Assembly (NCBI GenBank): GCA_947311485.1
Contig: CAMZLM010000112.1
Coordinates: forward strand, 1-42,515
Direction: 5' to 3'
DNA length: 42,515 nt
DNA from: an uncultured Paracoccaceae bacterium
GTDB lineage: Bacteria > Pseudomonadota > Alphaproteobacteria > Rhodobacterales > Rhodobacteraceae
This document shows, in pieces, positions 26,001 to 32,936 of this stretch (position 1 is the stretch's first letter; the number at the start of each line of letters is the position of its first letter). Below the pieces are notes generated by a model, which was not told the DNA's origin, made no database searches, and saw nothing but the letters and a program-made list of their open reading frames with translations. A program made the position numbers and the translations under genes.

Positions 26001-26475
26001 AATTCTGGTCAGCGCCTGTTTGTTGGGCCAGAAAGTCCGCTATGATGGCGGTTCGGTGTCGGTTGCCGGTGACTATCTGGCGCGCTGGCAAGCCGAAGGC
26101 CGGTTGCGGGCGTTTTGTCCGGAAATCGCCGGTGGTCTGAAAACCCCGCGTGCACCGGCGGAAATCGAACCGGGGACCGATGCGCAAAAAGTGCTGTCCG
26201 GACGCGCGCGGGTGATGGATGCAGACGGCACAGATGTCAGCGCGGCTTTTGTTCTGGGGGCTGAAATAGCGCGGGATCTGGCGATAAAACAGGGCTGCCG
26301 GTTTGCGGTGCTGACCGAAAAAAGCCCCTCTTGCGGAAGCAGCCAAACCTATGACGGCAATTTTCAGGGGCGTTTGATTGCGGGGCAGGGCATTACGGCA
26401 GCGGTGTTGGGCGCTGCCGGTATTCGGGTTTTTTCACAACATCAACTGGATCAATTGGCGGCAGTGCTGACATAG
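25993..26475 (+). CDS. DUF523 family protein
   Basis: The 160-residue product has the typical DUF523 signatures: ILVSACLLGQKVRYDGG at the N-terminus, AFCPEIAGGLKTPRAPAEI, and LTEKSPSCGSSQTYDG. The conserved cysteines (ACLLG, CPE, SCG) suggest metal or thiol chemistry, but no biochemical role is established that I know of. The ATG at 25993 lies inside the last codons of the chaC-like gene, and the 3' end overlaps the convergent nfeD-like gene by 25 bases. The link with a glutathione-degrading enzyme might point to sulfur or thiol metabolism; that is inference. Confidence 0.9.
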   Translation: MDRILVSACLLGQKVRYDGGSVSVAGDYLARWQAEGRLRAFCPEIAGGLKTPRAPAEIEPGTDAQKVLSGRARVMDADGTDVSAAFVLGAEIARDLAIKQGCRFAVLTEKSPSCGSSQTYDGNFQGRLIAGQGITAAVLGAAGIRVFSQHQLDQLAAVLT

Positions 26476-26918
26476 AGGGTCATGCCCTCGGCTCGGGTAA
26501 TCCGGACGCTGTCCCCGATTTCGCTGCTGCTGCCGGCCGGCCACCGTGCGCGCCAGCGCATGCCATCAATTTCGATTGCGCCTTCGCCATTGGCAAAGTC
26601 CAGCACCTTGCCGTTGCGGCCAACAAAATGCTGGCCTCGCTGGTTGAGCAGATCGGATTGAGGCGCGCCATCGCCAAAACGGTCCAGCAACGCCCGCCCG
26701 CCAAACGTTAACACGATCGACAAAAAGGCAAAGACACCGGTTTGCAGGGCAAAGGACATGTCAACGCCCACCGCCTGAAAACCTGCCATGCACAGTGCTG
26801 CCAATGCCAGCCAGATCAGCACAAAAGTACCGCTGACCATTTCCAGCGCTCCCAGCAAGAATGCCAGCGCCACCCACCACCACGGTGTCATGCTTTCCAT
26901 AAATCCGGCAAATTCCAT
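26451..26918 (-). CDS. NfeD family membrane protein (short form)
   Basis: The 155-residue protein has two or three hydrophobic segments (WWWVALAFLLGALEMVSGTF, VLIWLALAALCMAGF, then FALQTGVFAFLSIVLTF) and a C-terminal OB-fold-like domain (RGQHFVGRNGKVLDFANG, EIDGMRWRARWPAG) of the short NfeD type without a protease part. NfeD proteins pair with SPFH/stomatin proteins, and here the SPFH gene ends four bases upstream with AAGGA overlapping its stop region. The complex is thought to organise membrane microdomains or regulate membrane protease activity. Its 3' end overlaps the DUF523 gene on the other strand. Confidence 0.9.
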   Translation of the reverse strand: MEFAGFMESMTPWWWVALAFLLGALEMVSGTFVLIWLALAALCMAGFQAVGVDMSFALQTGVFAFLSIVLTFGGRALLDRFGDGAPQSDLLNQRGQHFVGRNGKVLDFANGEGAIEIDGMRWRARWPAGSSSEIGDSVRITRAEGMTLYVSTAAN

Positions 26919-26922
26919 TGAT

Positions 26923-27858
26923 TTAATCCTTGCTGTTTACGGCTTTGGCAATGTCGGCAATGCCGCTGATCGAGCCAATCACACTGGCGGCCTCAAGCGG
27001 AATCATGATGGTCTTGGCCGAGGGACTGGAGGCAATATCGCGTAGGGCTTCGGTGTATTTTTGCGCAACAAAATAGTTGATTGCCTGAATATCGCCCTTG
27101 GCGATGGCCTCTGATACCATAGCGGTTGCACGGGCTTCGGCCTCGGCGGCGCGTTCGCGGGCTTCGGCGTCCAGAAACGCGGCTTCCTTGCGGCCCTCGG
27201 CTTCGCGGACTTGCGCCTCGCGTTCGCCCTCGGCCTTGAGGATAGCACCCTGTTTCATCCCTTCAGAGGTCAGAACTTCCGCACGCTTGTTGCGCTCGGC
27301 TTTCATCTGGCCGGCCATGGCTGCGGTAATGTCGGGTGGCGGAGACAGGTCTTTGATCTCGACCCGGGTGACCTTGACGCCCCAAGGGTGCGCGGCTTCG
27401 TCTATCACGCTCAGCAGTTTGGTGTTGATGAATTCGCGGTTCGACAGGCTTTCGTCCAGATCCATTGACCCGATGACCGAGCGAATGTTGGTTTGGGTCA
27501 GGTTGGACAAGGCGCGTTCCATGTCGCGGACTTCATAGGCAGAACTGGCAGCGTCCACCACCTGATAAAAGGTCACCGCATCGGTCATCACCATGGCGTT
27601 GTCTTTGGTGAACACTTCCTGCGCTTCGATGTCGAGAACCGTTTCCATCATGTTCACCTTGGCCCCGATTTGGTCCATAAAAGGGACCATAAACCGCAAC
27701 CCCGGTTTCAGCGTGCGCACATAGCGCCCGAATCGTTCAACCGTCCATTCTTCGCCCTGGGGGACGGATTTGACGGTCATAAAGACCAATACAAGTGCAA
27801 AGATCAAAAGCGCAATTGCGGCAATGCCAATAGATTCGATGCTGATAAACTGATCCAT
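26923..27858 (-). CDS. SPFH/band 7 (stomatin/QmcA-like) protein
   Basis: The 311-residue product has one N-terminal membrane helix (IESIGIAAIALLIFALVLVF), followed by the SPFH domain (VPQGEEWTVERFGRYVRTL, PFMDQIGAKVNMMETVLDI, DLDESLSNREFINTKLLSVI, WGVKVTRVEIKDLSPP). A helical region rich in A, E and R (about residues 190-260, EGEREAQVREAEGRKEA) mediates ring assembly in the family. The order of domains equals QmcA/paraslipin-type stomatins, which form large cages on the membrane with NfeD. AAGGGA precedes the ATG. It diverges from the ExbB-like gene across 143 bases. Confidence 0.94.
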   Translation of the reverse strand: MDQFISIESIGIAAIALLIFALVLVFMTVKSVPQGEEWTVERFGRYVRTLKPGLRFMVPFMDQIGAKVNMMETVLDIEAQEVFTKDNAMVMTDAVTFYQVVDAASSAYEVRDMERALSNLTQTNIRSVIGSMDLDESLSNREFINTKLLSVIDEAAHPWGVKVTRVEIKDLSPPPDITAAMAGQMKAERNKRAEVLTSEGMKQGAILKAEGEREAQVREAEGRKEAAFLDAEARERAAEAEARATAMVSEAIAKGDIQAINYFVAQKYTEALRDIASSPSAKTIMIPLEAASVIGSISGIADIAKAVNSKD

Positions 27859-28001
27859 GAAAATTCCCTTTTAAGTTGGTGTTGTTCCGTAATTGGGTGG
27901 TTTTGCCACAATTTTCAAGGTGTAAACGCGGCAACTTACCGTTTGGAATATTGCTTGGAACGCAGTAAGGTCGCGCAAAGTCAATTTTGTAGAAATAAAG
28001 A

Positions 28002-29174
28002 ATGTCACAGGCACAGCCCGAAAACGACCCGCATTTCACCCAACCCGTGAACCAACTGACCGTGATGACCGTTTGTGTGATCCTTGTTTGTGTCGGGGGG
28101 TGGTTTTCCTATGGTGCGCTGATGCCGGTGTTTTTGGCGAATGTTTATTTGAACGGATTTATTTTCGGGGTGTTTATCCTTGGGGTTGCGGCCTGTTTCT
28201 GGCAGCTGTTGACGCTGATTTCATCGGTGAGCTGGATTGAAGGGTTCGCCCTGAACCGGCCGGGCCATGAATTTGTGAAATCTCCGGGGCTGCTGGCGTC
28301 TTTGGCACATTTGTTGCGGAAACGCGGCGCGCGCAATGCGTTGACGTCCTCTTCGACACAATCGATTCTGGATTCCGTGGCCAGCCGTCTGGACGAAGGC
28401 CGCGAAATCACCCGCTATATCATCAACCTGTTGATTTTTCTGGGTCTGCTGGGAACGTTTTACGGGTTGGCCACCACGGTGCCGGCGGTTGTGGAAACCA
28501 TTCGTTCACTGGCACCGCAAGAAGGCGCAAGCGCGCTGGATATTTTTGACAAGCTGATGCACGGGCTTGAAAAACAAATGGGCGGTATGGGCACGGCCTT
28601 TGGTTCGTCCTTGCTTGGACTGGCGGGGTCATTGGTTGTCGGGCTGCTGGATCTGTTTGCCGGCCACGGTCAAAACCGGTTCTTTCGCGAACTGGAGGAA
28701 TGGCTGTCCTCGATTACGCGTATCGGGCTGTCGAATATGGATGACGACGGCGGCAATGTGGAGAATTTCGCCATTGCCGATATGCTGGAACATACCACCT
28801 ATCAAATGGAAAACCTGCAACAGGTGTTGGTGCAGATGCAGGCCCGCAGCGATGATGCGGATGCGCGGATTGAACGGCTGACCAGCTCGGTAGAAGGGCT
28901 GTTGCAAGTGGCGCAGGAGTCGCAAAAGACACAGAATGTTTCGGGGCAACTGGCCGAGGGCCAAGCCAAAATCGCGGCCTTGCTGGAACGTACGCCAACC
29001 GGCGAAGATGCGGTTTGGGACAATGAGGCCAAGATGCGCCTGCGCAATATCGATACGCAGTTGCTACGAATTCTAGAGGAAATGAGCGCCGGACGTCAGG
29101 ACGCGATGGCCGAATTGCGCGGTGATCTGCGGGCTTTGGCGCAGGCGCTGAGCGCATCCCAACGGCGGGGATAA
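28002..29174 (+). CDS. MotA/TolQ/ExbB-like proton-channel protein with coiled-coil tail
   Basis: The 390-residue inner-membrane protein has four predicted helices: about residues 19-45 (VMTVCVILVCVGGWFSYG), 48-75, 145-170 (INLLIFLGLLGTFYGLATTV) and 195-225 (GTAFGSSLLGLAGSLVVGLL). The last two carry the small-residue pattern of the MotA/TolQ/ExbB channel domain (GTFYGLATTVP, MGTAFGSSLLGLAGS). A cytoplasmic loop lies between helices 2 and 3. The C-terminal 130 residues are a predicted cytoplasmic coiled coil (HTTYQMENLQQVLVQMQARS onward). It would form a 5:2-type stator with the MotB-like protein encoded seven bases downstream. Ion type and purpose are unknown, and no flagellar or TonB genes are adjacent. 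Confidence 0.9.
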   Translation: MSQAQPENDPHFTQPVNQLTVMTVCVILVCVGGWFSYGALMPVFLANVYLNGFIFGVFILGVAACFWQLLTLISSVSWIEGFALNRPGHEFVKSPGLLASLAHLLRKRGARNALTSSSTQSILDSVASRLDEGREITRYIINLLIFLGLLGTFYGLATTVPAVVETIRSLAPQEGASALDIFDKLMHGLEKQMGGMGTAFGSSLLGLAGSLVVGLLDLFAGHGQNRFFRELEEWLSSITRIGLSNMDDDGGNVENFAIADMLEHTTYQMENLQQVLVQMQARSDDADARIERLTSSVEGLLQVAQESQKTQNVSGQLAEGQAKIAALLERTPTGEDAVWDNEAKMRLRNIDTQLLRILEEMSAGRQDAMAELRGDLRALAQALSASQRRG

Positions 29175-29180
29175 GACGAA

Positions 29181-31517
29181 ATGGCCCTGAAACGACGCTC
29201 TGGCAACCGGTTTTCCGCCAATATCTGGCCGGGATTTGTGGATGCGATGACTGCGCTTTTGCTGGTGCTGATGTTCGTTTTGACCATCTTCATGATCGTG
29301 CAGTTTGTGCTGCGGGATACGATCACAGGGCAAGACAAAGAGCTGATCCAGCTGTCACAGGAATTGCAGGGGTTATCGGCTGCACTGGGGCTTGAGCAAC
29401 GTAAAACCAAGGAATTAGAAGGCGATGTAACGACACTGAGCAGCTCGCTCGCCCAGAGCCGGAAAGCGGTTCAGGAACGTCAGGCGCTGATCGACACCTT
29501 GACCATCACCAGCGAACAACAAGCGGCCAAGCTGACAGAATTTGAAACGGCGGTATCGTCATTCGAGGCACAGGTCGCGACGTTGTTGGCGCAAAATTCC
29601 CGTCTCGGGGCTGATTTGCAGGCCAGCCGGTCGCGGATCACGGTGCTGGGCGGGGAAAATTCTACGCTACAAGCGCGCAATACACGGCTGGGAGCACAGG
29701 TGGCGCAATTGAATGCGGATCGGAACCAGCTGAGTGGGGCACTCACCGCCGCAAACCGTAAAAATCAGGAACTGACAGCGCAAAACCAGACGCTGAATGC
29801 GGATATTGCCAACGGTCAGAAAACCCGTGCCGAGCTTGAGGCGCAAAACCGTCAGCTGTTGGCCGCGGCGGATCAGGCTGCTGCGCAAAACGCCGCTTTG
29901 AGCGAAGAAAACCGCAAACTGGCGGCTCAAACGGCCACACAGACCAAGGACGCAGAGGCGTTGGCGCAGGAAAATCAACAACTTCTGGCCGACAAGGATG
30001 CCTTGGCGCGGGCCAATCTGACCGTGATTACCGAGAAAGAAGCCGTGCAACTGGCCTTGGCGCAGGCGCGGGATGAAATCAGTGAAACCGTGGAAAATGC
30101 CCGACTGGCGGCGGCCAAAACCGAGGCACTACAGGCATTGCTGGAAGAAGTGAAACAGGATGCTGCCAAAAAGCAGGGATCATTGGTGGATGCGCTGGCT
30201 GCCCTCGCGGCAGCAGAGGGCACGGCCGGCGATACGCAGGCCGCGTTGGACCAGAGCCGGCGCGACAACGCGCAGCTCACCGGTGATCTGGCGCAAGTCC
30301 GGCAGGAACTGGCAGGGCTTCAGGCCACGGGCAGCACGTTGCAGGGCGAATTGACCGGATCGCGCGAAACCATCGCTGCGTTGCAGGGGGAGCTGGCGCA
30401 AACCAGACAACAGCTGAAAAATACACGTCAGGATTTGGCCGATGCACAGGCAAAGGGCCGCGCACAAGGGTTGAGCGAAGCCGAGCTGCGCAAGCGGATT
30501 GAGAAAATGGCCAAGGGGCTGAGCGAAACCGAAAAGGCGAAATTGGCCGAGGCCGCCGCTGCCGCCGCGTTGCGGGCGCGGTTGAAAAATGCGCAGGACG
30601 AATTGACGGCGATGACCCTGTCGCTCGAGGCAGAGCGCCAAAAGGCCGAGGACACACTCACGCTTTTGGCAGCGGCGCGGGCGGCGCAGGATGAAGTTTC
30701 TGCGCAAGTGACCGAAGTGCTGAGCGAGAAACAAAAGAAAGCGGCACTGTTGGCGGTGGCCAATTCCGAGCTGGCCAAGGAAAAAGCACTGTCGGCCGCA
30801 AGCCAGCGCAAGGTAACTTTGCTCAATCAGCAAACGGTGGCCCTGCGTAAACAACTGGACGCGTTACAAGGATTGCTGGACCAATCCAAGGCGCGGGATT
30901 CCGCATCCAAGGTGCAAATCGAAGCTTTGGGATCGAACCTGAACGCGGCATTGGCGCAGGTGGCGGCAGAGCAAAAGCGACTGGCCAAGGAACAACGCGC
31001 GCGGGCCGATCTGGAAGAAAAAGAACGTATCCGGCTGGAGGCGGAAACCAAGGATCTGAAAAAATTCCGGTCCGAATTTTTTGGTCGCCTGCGCGATGTG
31101 CTGGGGGCGCAGGACGGCATCCGTATTGTCGGCGACCGGTTTGTGTTTTCGTCGGAAATTCTGTTTGATCCGGGGTCGGCGGAGCTTGGCCCTCGTGGGC
31201 AGGCCGAAATCCGCAAAGTGGCTGGTACGTTGTTTTCTGTAGCGGACCAAATTCCCGATGGTATCGACTGGATTTTGCGGGTGGATGGGCATACGGACAA
31301 CCGGCCCCTGTCCGGTTTGGGGAAATATAAGGATAACTGGGAATTGTCACAGGCACGGGCCTTGGCGGTGGTGCGGTATTTGATCAATGATCTGGGTATT
31401 CCGGCAAACCGGCTCGCGGCGAACGGATTTGGCGAGTTTCAGCCGTTGGTGCAGGGGAATAGCCCTGAGGCCTTGGCGCAGAACCGGCGGATCGAGTTGA
31501 AGTTTACTGAGAAGTAA
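29181..31517 (+). CDS. MotB/OmpA-like peptidoglycan-binding protein with giant coiled coil
   Basis: The 778-residue partner of the ExbB-like protein has three parts. A short cytoplasmic start leads into one membrane helix (about residues 17-42) of MotB type, with the putative ion-carrying Asp21 in PGFVDAMTALLLVLMF. Residues about 50-640 are almost wholly predicted coiled coil, rich in A, Q, E, L, K with heptad-like spacing. The C-terminal OmpA domain (about 650-778) has the peptidoglycan-binding pattern ILFDPGSAELGP, VDGHTDNRPL and NWELSQARALAVVRYL. The layout matches MotB/TolR-type stator proteins except for the huge periplasmic spacer, which would be about 90 nm if straight. Rhodobacterales carry similar proteins as far as I recall, annotated only as peptidoglycan-binding. 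A two-hairpin element follows 12 bases after the stop. Confidence 0.9.
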   Translation: MALKRRSGNRFSANIWPGFVDAMTALLLVLMFVLTIFMIVQFVLRDTITGQDKELIQLSQELQGLSAALGLEQRKTKELEGDVTTLSSSLAQSRKAVQERQALIDTLTITSEQQAAKLTEFETAVSSFEAQVATLLAQNSRLGADLQASRSRITVLGGENSTLQARNTRLGAQVAQLNADRNQLSGALTAANRKNQELTAQNQTLNADIANGQKTRAELEAQNRQLLAAADQAAAQNAALSEENRKLAAQTATQTKDAEALAQENQQLLADKDALARANLTVITEKEAVQLALAQARDEISETVENARLAAAKTEALQALLEEVKQDAAKKQGSLVDALAALAAAEGTAGDTQAALDQSRRDNAQLTGDLAQVRQELAGLQATGSTLQGELTGSRETIAALQGELAQTRQQLKNTRQDLADAQAKGRAQGLSEAELRKRIEKMAKGLSETEKAKLAEAAAAAALRARLKNAQDELTAMTLSLEAERQKAEDTLTLLAAARAAQDEVSAQVTEVLSEKQKKAALLAVANSELAKEKALSAASQRKVTLLNQQTVALRKQLDALQGLLDQSKARDSASKVQIEALGSNLNAALAQVAAEQKRLAKEQRARADLEEKERIRLEAETKDLKKFRSEFFGRLRDVLGAQDGIRIVGDRFVFSSEILFDPGSAELGPRGQAEIRKVAGTLFSVADQIPDGIDWILRVDGHTDNRPLSGLGKYKDNWELSQARALAVVRYLINDLGIPANRLAANGFGEFQPLVQGNSPEALAQNRRIELKFTEK

Positions 31518-31529
31518 CGGGCGGTGTGC

Positions 31530-31585
31530 GGGGGCGCTGCCCCCAAGCCTTGCAGGCTTTCCCCCGAGATATTTGGGGAAAATGG
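31530..31585 (+). repeat. Composite two-hairpin 3' element, copy 3
   Basis: Hairpin GGGGGC-GCT-GCCCCC (31530-31544) is followed directly by hairpin AAGCCT-TGC-AGGCTT (31545-31559) and then a core CCCCCGAGATATTT, GGGG, AAAATGG (31561-31585). It sits 12 bases past the stop of the MotB/OmpA-like gene, in sense orientation, and ends 10 bases before the convergent cyclase gene. The order equals the copy at 15943-16007, with the second stem changed on both sides. Confidence 0.78.
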
Positions 31586-31594
31586 AAATGCCGG

Positions 31595-32863
31595 CTATTT
31601 ATCCCCTTCGAGGTACCAGAGTTCCATATCGCCTTTGCCTTTGATTTTCACGGTTCCCCGACGGGCAAATTCAAAACTGTTCTTGAGCTTGTCTTTGGTT
31701 TCGGCGGTGACCTGAATTTTTCCGTTGGTGCCAAAGGATTCCAGCCGCGCCGCGATGTTGACGGTATCGCCCCAGACATCATAAAACGGTTTGCGGGTGC
31801 CGATCACGCCAGCAACGGCCGGGCCAGAGTGGATGCCGATACGCAGTTCGATTTTTTCGCCCATTTCACGGGAGAATTTTTCGGTTTCTGCCACCATGTC
31901 CAGTGCCATGCGCGCGACACGTTCGGCGTGGTCTTCCTGAAATTCGGGCATGCCACCGGCAACCATAAAAGCATCGCCCAGTGTTTTGATTTTTTCCAGC
32001 CCGTGTTTTGTGGCAAGGGAATCAAATCGGGTGAACAAGTGGTTGAGGAATTTTACCAGTTCAGCCGCCGTTTGCGTATCGGCACGGGGGGTGAAGCCGA
32101 CGATATCGGCAAACAGGATGGTAACGTTTTCATGCGCATCGGCGATGGTTTGTCCCGGATTACGTTTCAATTGCGCAGCGATGGTACCGGGGAGCATGTT
32201 GGCAAGCAGACGTTCGGAATATTGGTATTCTTGTTGTAACAGCCGTTCAGCACGGTGCATTTGGGAGAACGCGTAATAGACCATGCAGAAGATTACTAAA
32301 ACGGCTGTGGGAATAGCTGTGAAGTAGACGATATCAATCAAGCCGGGTGACAGATCCAGAAATGAGGCCGGTTCGGTGAAGTTTCGGTCTATGTAGATAA
32401 AGGCACTCAGGCTCGCTCCGATAGAAAATAGTGATAGCGGATTTTGTCGTAAGCCAAAAATGGCGATGGCGGTAGTGGATGCGGCTAGAAGGAAAAAATG
32501 CACACCGGAGTTTGCGCCTAACAGGTAAGAAATAGATACGGAAAAAAACAGCCAAAGTATCAAGTTGTATATGCTGCCCGCATATGGATTCCAAACATGC
32601 AGAAAGGGGGTAATCTGAAACAACACAGCCGCAGCCGCCAGCAGGGTAATAGGTATGATTAATCCTTGAAAGTCATATAGCGCAAACAAGAGGATATAGG
32701 GCAGGCAAAGCAGGCTAATGGCAATGACAAGCGCATTTGTCATCAGCAAGCGACGTTTGGCGCTACCGGTTACCGAAGCGGTGCCGTGAGAAATCCATCC
32801 TACCAATGAATTCACTATCGTTTCCGTAATCACAGACGCATTCCTATCTACTGGTAAACACAT
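31595..32863 (-). CDS. Class III adenylate cyclase with six-helix membrane domain
   Basis: The 422-residue protein has six hydrophobic segments (about residues 40-205) and a signalling helix (RAERLLQQEYQYSERLLANM), then a cyclase domain. Catalytic features are visible: metal Asp in ILFADIVGFTPRAD, substrate-specifying Lys in EKIKTLGDAFMVAGG, the second Asp and the Asn/Arg pair in YDVWGDTVNIAARLES. The Lys/Asp pair points to ATP, giving cAMP, not GTP. The domain must dimerise. The membrane part resembles the six-helix type without a known sensor domain, so the stimulus is unknown. The first start (32863) has no ribosome-binding site; GTG 32833 has GGA before it and may be the real one. The membrane half is visibly AT-richer than its neighbours. 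Confidence 0.9.
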   Translation of the reverse strand: MCLPVDRNASVITETIVNSLVGWISHGTASVTGSAKRRLLMTNALVIAISLLCLPYILLFALYDFQGLIIPITLLAAAAVLFQITPFLHVWNPYAGSIYNLILWLFFSVSISYLLGANSGVHFFLLAASTTAIAIFGLRQNPLSLFSIGASLSAFIYIDRNFTEPASFLDLSPGLIDIVYFTAIPTAVLVIFCMVYYAFSQMHRAERLLQQEYQYSERLLANMLPGTIAAQLKRNPGQTIADAHENVTILFADIVGFTPRADTQTAAELVKFLNHLFTRFDSLATKHGLEKIKTLGDAFMVAGGMPEFQEDHAERVARMALDMVAETEKFSREMGEKIELRIGIHSGPAVAGVIGTRKPFYDVWGDTVNIAARLESFGTNGKIQVTAETKDKLKNSFEFARRGTVKIKGKGDMELWYLEGDK

Positions 32864-32936
32864 GTAGGTTTGCGTAATGACCGTGGCATTTACAAGTAGA
32901 TAAGTTTACCTTGAGGGGCAAAACAATAAGTATTTG

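Noticed and set aside
28002-31517. Zorya-type phage defence (ZorA/ZorB)
   Set aside because: The two genes share the MotA/MotB plan, but ZorC, ZorD or ZorE are missing, the long coil is on the OmpA protein and not mainly on the channel protein, and the surroundings are housekeeping genes.
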